A DNA stretch of 8,644 nucleotides, taken from positions 1 through 8,644 of the forward strand of contig QMWE01000036.1 in NCBI GenBank assembly GCA_003661465.1, written 5' to 3'. Made by a program: the position numbers and the translations under genes. The notes below the pieces were generated by a model. That model was not told the origin of the DNA. It made no database searches and saw only the letters and a program-made list of their open reading frames with translations. The stretch's first letter is position 1; every line of letters starts with the position of its first letter. Shown here in pieces: positions 1 through 6,909 of this stretch. The DNA is from Hadesarchaea archaeon (GTDB lineage: Archaea > Hadarchaeota > Hadarchaeia > Hadarchaeales > Hadarchaeaceae).

Positions 1-6
1 CACATG

Positions 7-1296
7 TCATTTAACGAGTTCAAGCTTTGCCCCGAGTTTCCGCATGTCCCCTACAAATCCCGGATATGAAACGGGGATGCTCTCTGCCCCGTCGACAATT
101 GTTTCTCCACGTGCGGCCAATCCAGCCACGGCGAAAGCCATTGCCATCCTGTGATCCCCATGGGAGCTCAGCCTCGTCCCCCTCAGATGTTTCACGCCCT
201 TCAACTTCAACTCGTCCGGTCGTTCCTCGACCTCAGCCCCCATCTTCCGGAGCTCGACGGCCAGCGCCCGAATACGGTCGGTTTCCTTGAACCTGAGGTG
301 GGGGATGTTCAAGAGCCTAGTTCGTCCACTCGCGACCGAGCCCAACACCGCAAGCACTGGGACCAAGTCCGGATTATCACCACAGTCTGCCTCAATACCA
401 GAGAGCTCTCCTGTGGCAGAAACTTCGACAATTTTTCCACGTGTCTTTACATCCGCACCAAACTCCTCAAGGAACTTTATGATGCGCCTGTCACCCTGAG
501 CCCCTCTAATATCAAGGTTGTTCACTTTAACGTTCGAACCGGTAAGCGCCGCCGCCCCCAGCACGAAAGCTGCAGACGAAAAATCGCCTGGAATAGTCAT
601 GTCAAGTGCTCTAAAAGTTTGGCTACCACGAATCTTAAATTCTGTTAAATCCCGATTTCGTTTTATATTCGCACCAACCGCATCCAGAAGTTCGAGAGTG
701 ATTTCTATGTACGGTTTGGAGCGCAGTTCTTCAGTTATGGTGAGCTCCACATTTTCCCGAGCATACGGAGACGCTATCAGCAGGGCTGAGATGAATTGCG
801 AGCTAACCGACCCCGTTATCTCGACGCTGCCGCCGCTTAGACCACCTCCCACCACCACTGGGGGCCTACCACCCTTGCCCTCGCAACGGGCTTTTGCACC
901 TAATTTTTCGAGAGCTTCGATAAGCTGGCCCATTGGACGTTTTAAAATAGATTGGTCGCCCGTAAGGCGAATAGGCTTAGGTGAAAGAGCAGCAATTGCA
1001 CTCATCAGGCGAATGGTGGTGCCTGAATTTTTGGTATCTATTACATCTACGCGTGGCTTGAGTTCACCCCCGGTGCCGTTGACTCGCCAAATTCTACCTT
1101 CCTGAACCACTTTTGCGCCTAACGCCCGGACAGCCTCAATTGTCGCCTCGGTGTCCAAGCTCAACAATGGATTTACAATTTTGCTCTCACCCTGAGCCAA
1201 TGCTGCTATCATGAAGGCACGGTGAGTGTACGATTTAGATGGTGGCGCTGTGACCTCCCCGGATAATTTTGAGGGCTCGACTTTCAACTGCACCAT
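7..1296 (-). CDS. aroA: 3-phosphoshikimate 1-carboxyvinyltransferase (EPSP synthase)
   Basis: This cytosolic enzyme joins shikimate 3-phosphate and phosphoenolpyruvate to give EPSP, the next-to-last step to chorismate. The 429-residue length is normal for the family and the gene is complete. Visible signatures are PPSKSYTHRA (residues 18-27, substrate-binding Lys21, Ser22, Arg26), NSGTTIR (90-96, PEP-binding loop with its Gly), a KRPM loop, SSQFISALL, PGDFSSAAF, DNPDLVP, KETDRIRA and SHGDHRMAMA near the C-terminus. The ATG start directly precedes the conserved N-terminal strand; no convincing Shine-Dalgarno is seen, so a short or leaderless mRNA is possible. It is transcribed away from the aromatic operon that starts at 1709, and the two share a 410-base gap. 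One base past its stop a minus-strand ATG (positions 6-4) begins at the window edge, which may be the next gene of the same operon; its identity cannot be seen. Confidence 0.97.
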   Translation of the reverse strand: MVQLKVEPSKLSGEVTAPPSKSYTHRAFMIAALAQGESKIVNPLLSLDTEATIEAVRALGAKVVQEGRIWRVNGTGGELKPRVDVIDTKNSGTTIRLMSAIAALSPKPIRLTGDQSILKRPMGQLIEALEKLGAKARCEGKGGRPPVVVGGGLSGGSVEITGSVSSQFISALLIASPYARENVELTITEELRSKPYIEITLELLDAVGANIKRNRDLTEFKIRGSQTFRALDMTIPGDFSSAAFVLGAAALTGSNVKVNNLDIRGAQGDRRIIKFLEEFGADVKTRGKIVEVSATGELSGIEADCGDNPDLVPVLAVLGSVASGRTRLLNIPHLRFKETDRIRALAVELRKMGAEVEERPDELKLKGVKHLRGTRLSSHGDHRMAMAFAVAGLAARGETIVDGAESIPVSYPGFVGDMRKLGAKLELVK

Positions 1297-1322
1297 AAGG
1301 TTCCCGATTGAGATTACGCTGC

Positions 1323-1334
1323 CGCTCTAAAAAG
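1323..1334 (-). promoter_or_regulatory. Possible TATA box for aroA
   Basis: Read on the minus strand this is CCTTTTTAGAGC, an archaeal TATA-like element about 30-35 bases upstream of the aroA ATG. It would give a transcript with a leader of only a few bases, which fits the lack of a clear ribosome binding site there. A second AT-rich block (minus-strand GTTAAAAACTG, positions 1363-1373) is an alternative that would give a leader of about 45 bases. I see no clear BRE upstream of either. This is inference from position and composition only. Confidence 0.25.
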
Positions 1335-1508
1335 GCATTCCAAAACCCGCCTACCCTCTCCCACAGTTTTTAACTCTACCGCCGAGAAGTCCCTTTTCGA
1401 AGAGGGGAGGTTGGAAGCGGCCCGTAGCCTTCTGTTTTGATTGGGTCCGGTTTTGAGCTAGGTGAACCCGGGAGAAACCTCGCAGGACATCCTGGAGGGA
1501 TTCGATAG

Positions 1509-1519
1509 GGATTATATAG
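1509..1519 (+). promoter_or_regulatory. Possible TATA box of the aromatic operon, inside the tnpB relic
   Basis: GATTATATAG is the best TATA-like element on the plus strand upstream of the ADHS gene. It lies about 190 bases before the TTG start and would put transcription initiation near 1540, making a leader of about 170 bases that includes the whole omega-RNA-like segment. It coincides with the codons for the DRDYIA motif of TnpB, so the resemblance may be only coding sequence. Another AT-rich block, GTTTTTAAC (1366-1374), could drive an even longer leader. Confidence 0.25.
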
Positions 1520-1564
1520 CATCCCTGCGAATACTCTCAGTAGGGCTGGGATGGCCCGAACTAA

Positions 1565-1672
1565 CGCCTGTGGAGGCGGGACCCCTACTCGGCGTCCCGG
1601 CGCGAGCCGTGACCGCTGGGCAAGCCCCGTCGTCGAAGCAGGAAGCCCCCTGCGAAACTGGGGGTAGTTCAC
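1565..1672 (+). ncRNA. Omega-RNA-like 3' scaffold of the tnpB relic (candidate)
   Basis: In active TnpB systems the end of the tnpB mRNA plus the element right end is the guide-RNA scaffold, and the guide is the flanking sequence just downstream. Here three successive foldable segments occur: CGCCT/AGGCG (1565-1569 with 1574-1578, loop GTGG), CGGGAC/GTCCCG (1577-1582 with 1594-1599, sharing two bases with the first so they may alternate), and CCCCC/GGGGG (1646-1650 with 1660-1664, nine-base loop), followed by TAGTTCAC. The last hairpin matches the usual terminal hairpin of archaeal omega RNAs. The stems are intact although the protein is lost. Whether it is transcribed or used by a TnpB elsewhere in the genome is unknown. 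Confidence 0.4.
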
Positions 1673-1694
1673 TGGAGGTACATCATATCACAAA

Positions 1695-1703
1695 AGGAGG
1701 TGA
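1695..1703 (+). promoter_or_regulatory. Strong Shine-Dalgarno that fixes the ADHS start at 1709
   Basis: AAGGAGGTGA, a near-perfect complement to the archaeal 16S rRNA 3' end, lies 5 bases before TTG 1709. An upstream in-frame GTG at 1700 sits inside this site and so cannot be served by it, and ATG 1705 is out of frame. TTG 1709 is therefore the likely start. Confidence 0.8.
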
Positions 1704-1708
1704 CATGC

Positions 1709-2509
1709 TTGTCTGAGGTCGGAAAGCGCATCAGGCTGGAACGCATCATCAGCCGGAAGACGGGAAAAACGGTGATTGTTCCCATGGACCACGGACTATC
1801 GATGGGTCCGATCTCTGGCCTCGAGGATATGGCGACCATCATCAACAAGGTGGCAAATGGTGGTGCAAACGCGGTAGTGCTTCACAAGGGGATAGTACGT
1901 GCTGGACACCGAGGATACGGAAAGGATGTTGGACTGATAATCCATCTATCCGGAAGTACATCTCTAGGCCCAGATCCCAACTGTAAGGTACCGGTAGCCA
2001 GCGTAGAGGAAGCCATCTCCCTAGGAGCGGATGCCGTCTCGGTGCACGTGAATGTCGGTGCAGCGAACGAAGCGGAGCAGTTGCAAAACTTGGGAGAAAC
2101 TGCAGAGACCTGTGCTGCGTGGGGAATACCGTTGTTCGCGATGATGTACCCCCGGGGTGCGAAGATAAAGAATCAACGCGATCCTTCGCTCGTGGCACAC
2201 GCGGCTAGGGTGGGAGCGGAGCTGGGTGCAGACATAATCAAAACCGTCTACACCGGCAGTATCAGCTCATTTCGCAAGATCGTCAGGGGCTGTCCGGTAC
2301 CCATAGTCATAGCCGGGGGACCAAAGATGACCACCGACCGCGATGTACTTGAAATGGCGTCTGATGCCATGGAGGCAGGGGCGATAGGAATATCCATCGG
2401 GCGAAACATATTCCAGCACAAAAACCCGAATGCCATGACACGGGCACTTGCAAGAGTCGTGCACGAAGGCGCCTCCGTGGAAAAGGCGATGCGCGAATTG
2501 AGAAGGTGA
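1709..2509 (+). CDS. aroA': 2-amino-3,7-dideoxy-D-threo-hept-6-ulosonate synthase (ADHS)
   Basis: This class I aldolase-fold enzyme carries out the first step of the archaeal DAHP-independent route to 3-dehydroquinate, condensing aspartate semialdehyde with a fructose-bisphosphate-derived ketose precursor. The 266-residue protein matches the Methanocaldococcus MJ0400 family along its length: VPMDHGLSMGP (25-35), GHRGYGKDVGLIIHLSG, SVHVNVGA, MMYPRGA and IIKTVYTG. The catalytic set Asp27, Tyr147 and Lys178 (Schiff-base lysine) falls exactly six residues before the known Asp33, Tyr153 and Lys184 of MJ0400, as I recall that family. The TTG start was chosen for the strong ribosome binding site ahead of it. 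It is the first gene of the aromatic operon and is followed after 4 bases by its pathway partner, which excludes a role as an ordinary fructose-bisphosphate aldolase. Its upstream region is occupied by a tnpB relic. Confidence 0.95.
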   Translation: MSEVGKRIRLERIISRKTGKTVIVPMDHGLSMGPISGLEDMATIINKVANGGANAVVLHKGIVRAGHRGYGKDVGLIIHLSGSTSLGPDPNCKVPVASVEEAISLGADAVSVHVNVGAANEAEQLQNLGETAETCAAWGIPLFAMMYPRGAKIKNQRDPSLVAHAARVGAELGADIIKTVYTGSISSFRKIVRGCPVPIVIAGGPKMTTDRDVLEMASDAMEAGAIGISIGRNIFQHKNPNAMTRALARVVHEGASVEKAMRELRR

Positions 2510-2513
2510 GACC

Positions 2514-3626
2514 TTGCCCAAACTGGTGTGGGTCAAAGCAGACTGGGATGAACCCTGGGAGAACCGAAGACCATTCATATCAGCTGCGATTGAAGCCGGC
2601 GCAGACGCTGTGCTTGTGAAGCCCGAAGAGGTCAAAAAGGTACTGGAGCTTGGTTCTATTCTTGTGGTGGCCGACGCCGCAGCCCCTGGAGCCAGCGTGG
2701 CCAAGCTGACCGTGGAAAAACCAAACGTGGACGAAACTCTTCGAGAGGTGAGCAAGCTCCAACGGGAGGGGAAAAAGGTCGCCGTCCAGGTTGAAGTATC
2801 CAACAAGACAATGGAACGAGCCGCGGTTGAAGTTGGTAGGTCTGCAGATTACCTGATCGCGGTAACTCCGAACTGGAAGGTGATCCCACTTGAAAACATG
2901 ATCGCAGAACTCCACGGTTCAGGGGTAAAGGTCCTAGCAGGAGTTAGAGATGTGGACGAGGCCAAACTCGCGGTAGAAACGTTGGAGAGGGGAACTGACG
3001 GCGTCCTGCTCGACCCAAGAGAACGTGGAGCAGAGGAGATCAAAAAGGTGCGCGAATCGTTTGACCAGCTGGCCACTGAGCATTTGAATTTGGTACCCGT
3101 CAAGATAAAAAATGTGAGACCTGTGGGGTCAGGAGACAGGGCATGCGTCGACACGACCACCTTAATGAAAATTGGTGAGGGAATGCTCGTCGGCAGCCAA
3201 GCCAGTGGATTGTTTTTGGTCCACTCCGAAACCCTGCCAAGCGAATTCGTGGAGCCGCGTCCGTTTCGTGTAAACGCCGGAGCTGTACACGCCTACATAC
3301 GATTACCTGGCGAAAAGACCAAGTATATCTCCGAACTTGGAGCTGGGGATGAGGTCCTGATAGTCGATGCCCGGGGAAACGCCAGAACTTCCGTAATAGG
3401 ACGAGTCAAAATAGAACGGCGACCGCTTCTGCTGGTCGAAGCGGAACGAGACGGAGAGCTCTACAAAACGCTTCTCCAGAACGCCGAAACAATCAACCTC
3501 GTCGGAAAAGATGGCGGGCCGATCTCCGTGACCAAACTAAAACCAGGAGACGAGGTACTTGTGTTCATCGAGCGGACGGGAAGGCATTTTGGAATGAAGG
3601 TCGAAGAAAGCCTGATAGAGAGGTAG
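2514..3626 (+). CDS. aroB': 3-dehydroquinate synthase type II
   Basis: This enzyme performs the NAD-dependent oxidative deamination and cyclisation of the ADHS product to 3-dehydroquinate. It is unrelated to bacterial AroB. The 370-residue length fits the family (MJ1249 is about 360). Recognisable features are the N-terminal LVWVKADW (residues 4-11), the central GSGDRACVD (205-213), GEGMLVGS (221-228) with SGLFLVHSE (231-239), and EPRPFRVNAGAVHAY followed by a beta-rich C-terminal domain. It starts at TTG 2514, three to five bases after a GGTGAG site that overlaps the stop codon of the ADHS gene, so translation of the pair is probably coupled. The two steps always act together in this pathway, and their adjacency here confirms both assignments. 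Confidence 0.95.
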   Translation: MPKLVWVKADWDEPWENRRPFISAAIEAGADAVLVKPEEVKKVLELGSILVVADAAAPGASVAKLTVEKPNVDETLREVSKLQREGKKVAVQVEVSNKTMERAAVEVGRSADYLIAVTPNWKVIPLENMIAELHGSGVKVLAGVRDVDEAKLAVETLERGTDGVLLDPRERGAEEIKKVRESFDQLATEHLNLVPVKIKNVRPVGSGDRACVDTTTLMKIGEGMLVGSQASGLFLVHSETLPSEFVEPRPFRVNAGAVHAYIRLPGEKTKYISELGAGDEVLIVDARGNARTSVIGRVKIERRPLLLVEAERDGELYKTLLQNAETINLVGKDGGPISVTKLKPGDEVLVFIERTGRHFGMKVEESLIER

Positions 3627-3645
3627 AGGGCGGAGGGGTCCGCTT

Positions 3646-4377
3646 TTGAACTTGCTCAGGATGGGGAAATACAAACTGAGGGTTCCCGCGGTTTGCGGTT
3701 CTGTGACTGGGAAAACCATTAAAGAGATGAAGCTCGGGATCGGGCGGGCTGTGAGAGGCGGCGCTGACATCGTGGAACTCAGAATGGACGGACTACGCGA
3801 TTGGTCCAAGTGGAAACAGCTATTATCGGAAGACATCCCCATAATCCTCACAAACCGTCCGAAACGAGAAGGTGGGGGTTTTAAAGGTGAGGAGGACGCA
3901 AGACTTGAGATACTCAGGGATGGAATCGAGGAAGGAGTGACATGCATAGACCTGGAGTTCTCAACACCTCGAAGCCTCCGTGATCCGCTAGTGGCCGATG
4001 CAAAAGCATTGGGTGTCACAGTCCTAGTATCCCATCACAATTTTTCCACCACGCCCCACCCGGACCTCCTCATGAAAACCGCGGAACGCATCTTGGACTC
4101 CGGATGTGATATCGCAAAGCTCGTGAGCTTTGCTAGGAGCCCGAACCACGCGATGCGCATGCTTGATTTTCTCGTCAGGTCACGGAAAATGATCTCAGTT
4201 CCGATAATAGCTTTCGCGATGGGAGAAGCGGGCAGGATAACACGGCTCATATCACCGATTTTTGGATCGCCTTGGATCTACGCCGGAGTTGATAAAAAAA
4301 CCGCCCCGGGACAGCTCGACTTGGTGACGGCCAAAGAATGGGTACGAGAGCTGAAGGCGATGGAGGTCAGGAATTGA
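3646..4377 (+). CDS. aroD: 3-dehydroquinate dehydratase, type I
   Basis: It removes water from 3-dehydroquinate to give 3-dehydroshikimate through a lysine Schiff base. The 243-residue TIM-barrel protein shows the type I residues: VELRMD (43-48, Glu44 and Arg46), TNRPKREGG (69-77), SHHNF (129-133, catalytic His131 in the usual SYHDF context), DIAKLV (155-160, Schiff-base Lys158), FAMGEAGRITR (190-200, with Arg200) and APGQLDL (220-226, Gln223). Start choice: TTG 3646 is seven bases after GGAGGGG (3632-3638). ATG 3661 would give a shorter N-terminus but is too far from that site. The 19-base gap before it is the longest inside the operon. Its last codons overlap the start of aroE. Confidence 0.96.
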   Translation: MNLLRMGKYKLRVPAVCGSVTGKTIKEMKLGIGRAVRGGADIVELRMDGLRDWSKWKQLLSEDIPIILTNRPKREGGGFKGEEDARLEILRDGIEEGVTCIDLEFSTPRSLRDPLVADAKALGVTVLVSHHNFSTTPHPDLLMKTAERILDSGCDIAKLVSFARSPNHAMRMLDFLVRSRKMISVPIIAFAMGEAGRITRLISPIFGSPWIYAGVDKKTAPGQLDLVTAKEWVRELKAMEVRN

Positions 4378-5228
4378 GCCGTGTGAGAATATTTTTGCTC
4401 ATAGGAGACCCTGTAAAACGTACCCTCTCCCCTGCCATGTTCAACGCCATCTTCGAGAGGCTCCGTCTGAACTGCGTTTACGTCGCTGTTGAGGTGCCGG
4501 CCAAATTTTTGGCCGACGCCATAACGGGTGTCCGAGCTATGGGGATCTCGGGGCTCAACGTGACAATCCCCCACAAGATAAGAGTTATGAACTTACTCGA
4601 CGAACTCGATGAATCCGCGAGTTTGGTCGGAGCCGTAAACACCATAAAAAATCAGCGCGGGAAGCTGATAGGGTACAACACGGACGGTGAGGGCGCGCTC
4701 CGGTCCCTGGAAAAGACAGCTGGATCTGTTCGGGGCCGGCGGGTCGTGCTTTTGGGCGCCGGCGGAGCAGCGCGCGCCATAGGATTTTCCGTGGCCAAAG
4801 CCGGAGCTGAGTTGACCATAGCCAACCGGACCATGCCCCGCGCGAAAGCTTTGGCCTCCGACATCGAAAGGAAGCTTGGGACTCCCGTGCGCGTCGTCCC
4901 GCTACGCTCAAACCTCCTCAAAAAAACCCTGAAAACCGCTGAGTTGCTGATCAACGCCACGTCCGTTGGTATGTATCCGAATACCGACCAGACCCTCGTG
5001 ACCTCGGACATGATACACCGAGAAATGACGGTCTATGATATTGTGTACAAACCACTCGAAACTCGCCTCCTCAGGGAAGCAAGACGAGCTGGGGCCAAAG
5101 CCATCGATGGATTGGGGATGCTCGTCCATCAGGGGGCACTATCTTTTAAGATATGGACCGGAAAACATGCACCAGTTAAGGTTATGGAACTAGCGGCGAG
5201 ACGTGAACTCAAGAGGTGGAACACGTGA
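4374..5228 (+). CDS. aroE: Shikimate dehydrogenase (NADP+)
   Basis: It reduces 3-dehydroshikimate to shikimate with NADPH. The 284-residue protein has the two-domain AroE plan. In the N-terminal substrate domain are LIGDPVKRTLSP (9-20), GLNVTIPHK (60-68, catalytic Lys68), Asn89 and YNTDG (Asp104). The Rossmann domain shows GAGGAAR (128-134) and NRT (151-153, typical of NADPH binding), then INATSVGMYP and a C-terminal GMLVHQGALSF with the conserved Gln. The start was set at TTG 4374, whose TTGA overlaps the aroD stop and which follows GGAGGT (4362-4367) by six bases. An ATG at 4338 would overlap aroD by 40 bases and add a non-conserved tail. The first shikimate-binding serine of the usual SxSP is Thr17 here, a conservative change. 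Confidence 0.95.
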   Translation: MSRVRIFLLIGDPVKRTLSPAMFNAIFERLRLNCVYVAVEVPAKFLADAITGVRAMGISGLNVTIPHKIRVMNLLDELDESASLVGAVNTIKNQRGKLIGYNTDGEGALRSLEKTAGSVRGRRVVLLGAGGAARAIGFSVAKAGAELTIANRTMPRAKALASDIERKLGTPVRVVPLRSNLLKKTLKTAELLINATSVGMYPNTDQTLVTSDMIHREMTVYDIVYKPLETRLLREARRAGAKAIDGLGMLVHQGALSFKIWTGKHAPVKVMELAARRELKRWNT

Positions 5229-6085
5229 AAACCACCATCGTTGGAGCCGGTGCGATGGGAAGGTGGTTCGCCGACTTTGCAAAGAGAAATTTGGGCGAAG
5301 TAACCGTGGCCGACATCAACCAAGTCACCGCAGCCAAGACGGCCTCAGAAGTCGGGGTCACAGCTAAATCCATCGAGGAGGCGGTCCCGGAAGCGGAGCT
5401 CGTGTTGGTATGTGTCCCGATCTCGAAGACACCCGCTGTGGTAAAATCAGTGGCAGAACGTGCGCAGAGAGGTGCACTGGTGGCCGATATCGCCTCGGTA
5501 AAAAGCGATGTGGTGGAAACCATGCAAGAGATCGGAGAAAACGTGGAACTGGTTTCCATCCATCCACTTTTTGGACCCGGTGCCCGCGAGGTCAAGGGGA
5601 AAGACTTTGTGATGGTGCCAGTCAGACCTGGAAAACGATATATCGCGTTGAAGAAACTGCTGACCAAGCTCGGAGCCCGCGTGACCGAAATGGACGCCGA
5701 GGAACATGATCGGGTGATGGCGGTGGTTCAGTGCATGACTCATTTCGTGCTATTGGTATACTTACATTCGTTAAAGTCTCTGAAGGGATTCAAGTTTGTA
5801 AAAAAGCTTCGTACTCCTATGTTCAGCCGATTGATGGAACTGGCGAAATCTGTACTCGCCGGAAATCCGGAACTCTATGGAGAACTCCAAGTTCACAACA
5901 AGTACGCCAGAACCGCCAGAAGCTGTCTGCTGGAGTCGTGCCGAGCCTTGGATGTCGCTTTTTCTGCCGGAAACTCAAAGAGTCCAAAAGTCATTTTCAA
6001 GGAGGCCATCTCTCCCTTCAAGACCGAAGAGATAAGACGGGCCTACGAGGAACTTTACAGGAAATTTGAGGAGGGCGTAGAATGA
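5225..6085 (+). CDS. tyrA: Prephenate dehydrogenase
   Basis: It oxidatively decarboxylates prephenate to 4-hydroxyphenylpyruvate, the committed step to tyrosine. The 286-residue protein begins with a Rossmann fold: GAGAMG (residues 7-12), with an acidic residue (Asp30) at the end of the second strand, suggesting NAD+ rather than NADP+. ADIASVKS (87-94) holds the conserved Ser91, and SIHPLFGP (111-118) holds the catalytic His113 of the TyrA family. A helical C-terminal domain with VVQCMTHF follows. No chorismate mutase or ACT domain is fused to it, unlike some archaeal TyrA proteins. The GTG start at 5225 follows GAGGTG (5213-5218) by six bases and its GTGA overlaps the aroE stop. GTG 5216, three codons earlier, lies on that site and is less likely. 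Confidence 0.93.
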   Translation: MKTTIVGAGAMGRWFADFAKRNLGEVTVADINQVTAAKTASEVGVTAKSIEEAVPEAELVLVCVPISKTPAVVKSVAERAQRGALVADIASVKSDVVETMQEIGENVELVSIHPLFGPGAREVKGKDFVMVPVRPGKRYIALKKLLTKLGARVTEMDAEEHDRVMAVVQCMTHFVLLVYLHSLKSLKGFKFVKKLRTPMFSRLMELAKSVLAGNPELYGELQVHNKYARTARSCLLESCRALDVAFSAGNSKSPKVIFKEAISPFKTEEIRRAYEELYRKFEEGVE

Positions 6086-6900
6086 AGATCGGAGTGCTGG
6101 GACCACGCGGCACGTACTCGGAGCTCGCCGCGAGGTCATATTTCAAAGACAAAGGGGAATTTGTGTTTTATCCGATGATAACGGATGTGGCAAAAGCCGT
6201 CGAACACGGTGAGGTACAGGCAGGAGTCATCCCTGTGGAAAGTCTCAGGGAGGGCACGGTCGGAGAAGCCCTCGACGCGCTGGCGTGGACGGACGTCCGC
6301 GTCCAAGCTGAGATAGTTCTCCCAGTCTCTCATTCCCTGTTGGGAGTCGGCGGAACGACGCTCGAAAAGATCACCCAAGTACTCTCCCATCCACAGGCTC
6401 TGGCTCAATGCAGAGATTTCCTCCGAGAAAAACTGCCAAACGCCGAACTCATCGAGATGGCAAGCACTGCAAAGGCCGCTGAACAGGTGGGAAAACTCAG
6501 ACAACAACACATGGCCGCCATCGGGCCCAAGGAGCTTGCAAAACTTTACGGACTGGATGTGCTCGTGGAGATCCAGAGTGGAGAAACAAATGTGACCCGT
6601 TTCCTATGCCTGAGTAAGCGAGATGAAAGAAGAACAGGGAACGACAAGACATCAATAGTGTTCTACACCGATACCGACAGGCCAGGCATCCTTCACGAGA
6701 TCCTGGGAGAGTTCGCCTCCCGAGGTATAAATCTCACGAAGATAGAATCCAGACCCTCCAAAAAAGCCCTGGGTGACTACCTGTTTTTCATAGATTTCGA
6801 AGGACACCGAGAAGAAGATAAAATAAAAAAGGCGTTGAGCGAAATCAAAGAGAAAACTGCCATGTTGAAGGTGGTTGGTTCCTATCCAAAACGATTCTAG
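6082..6900 (+). CDS. pheA: Prephenate dehydratase with C-terminal ACT domain
   Basis: It converts prephenate to phenylpyruvate, the committed step to phenylalanine. The 272-residue protein has the catalytic PDT domain (about 1-178) with GPRGTYSE (7-14), SHPQALAQC (100-108) and NVTRF (168-172, catalytic Thr170). An ACT domain follows (about 188-268), with GILHEILGEFASRGINL and the ESRP motif (220-223) that binds phenylalanine in this family, so feedback inhibition by phenylalanine is expected. No chorismate mutase domain is present. One oddity: the usual P(I/V)ENS is PVESL here (51-55), so the Asn is replaced by Ser54. ATG 6082 overlaps the tyrA stop as ATGA and follows GAGGAGGG (6068-6075) by six bases. 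Confidence 0.95.
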   Translation: MKIGVLGPRGTYSELAARSYFKDKGEFVFYPMITDVAKAVEHGEVQAGVIPVESLREGTVGEALDALAWTDVRVQAEIVLPVSHSLLGVGGTTLEKITQVLSHPQALAQCRDFLREKLPNAELIEMASTAKAAEQVGKLRQQHMAAIGPKELAKLYGLDVLVEIQSGETNVTRFLCLSKRDERRTGNDKTSIVFYTDTDRPGILHEILGEFASRGINLTKIESRPSKKALGDYLFFIDFEGHREEDKIKKALSEIKEKTAMLKVVGSYPKRF

Positions 6901-6909
6901 GTGAAAAAA

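Larger units (their letters stand above)
1462..1672 (+). mobile_element. Truncated IS200/IS605-family (IS1341-like) element, right end only
   Basis: The tnpB tail is followed directly by a typical right-end arrangement: GAAGC, a C5/G5 hairpin, then TAGTTCAC at 1665-1672, the place where elements of this family usually end. No tnpA and no left end are visible, and the left boundary is unknown because recognisable homology begins only around 1500. It is therefore a 5'-deleted relic lying between the divergent aroA and the ADHS gene. Aromatic-operon sequence, including its ribosome binding site, begins within about 25 bases of the inferred right end. Confidence 0.6.
1462..1716 (+). pseudogene. 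tnpB: C-terminal remnant of IS200/IS605-type TnpB (RNA-guided nuclease), degraded
   Basis: An open frame of 84 codons, starting directly after an in-frame TAG, encodes a stretch that reads like the end of archaeal TnpB/OrfB. FDRDYIASLRIL (residues 14-25) matches the DRDxNAAxNI block that carries the third RuvC acidic residue. It is followed by VGLG, ELTPVEAGPLLG and the terminal KQEAP. No helix-turn-helix, RuvC I or II motif, or CxxC zinc finger is found upstream in any frame between aroA and this point, so roughly the first 80 percent of the protein is missing. The usual stop just after KQEAP is also lost: the frame runs on through the right-end hairpin and ends inside the next gene. It cannot be an active nuclease. 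Assignment rests on motif recognition; a similarity search against TnpB C-termini would settle it. Confidence 0.72.

Noticed and set aside
518..1105. A 195-codon plus-strand frame and smaller neighbours within 27-648
   Set aside because: They are antisense to the clearly conserved aroA and show no family resemblance, low-complexity composition being typical of shadow frames.
1376..1672. A 98-codon minus-strand frame in the gap
   Set aside because: It is antisense to the tnpB tail and its hairpins, Pro- and Arg-rich, without recognisable motifs or a ribosome binding site.
1297..1708. A structured RNA such as RNase P RNA, SRP RNA, rRNA fragment or a riboswitch in the GC-rich gap
   Set aside because: The motifs of those RNAs were not found, and the coding match to a TnpB C-terminus plus right-end hairpin explains the segment better.
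2267..2806. A 179-codon minus-strand frame across the ADHS-aroB' junction
   Set aside because: Ser/Thr/Phe-rich shadow of two well-supported genes on the plus strand.
4338..4373. ATG 4338 as the aroE start
   Set aside because: It overlaps aroD by 40 bases, lacks a ribosome binding site and adds residues not seen in AroE; TTG 4374 has GGAGGT six bases ahead.
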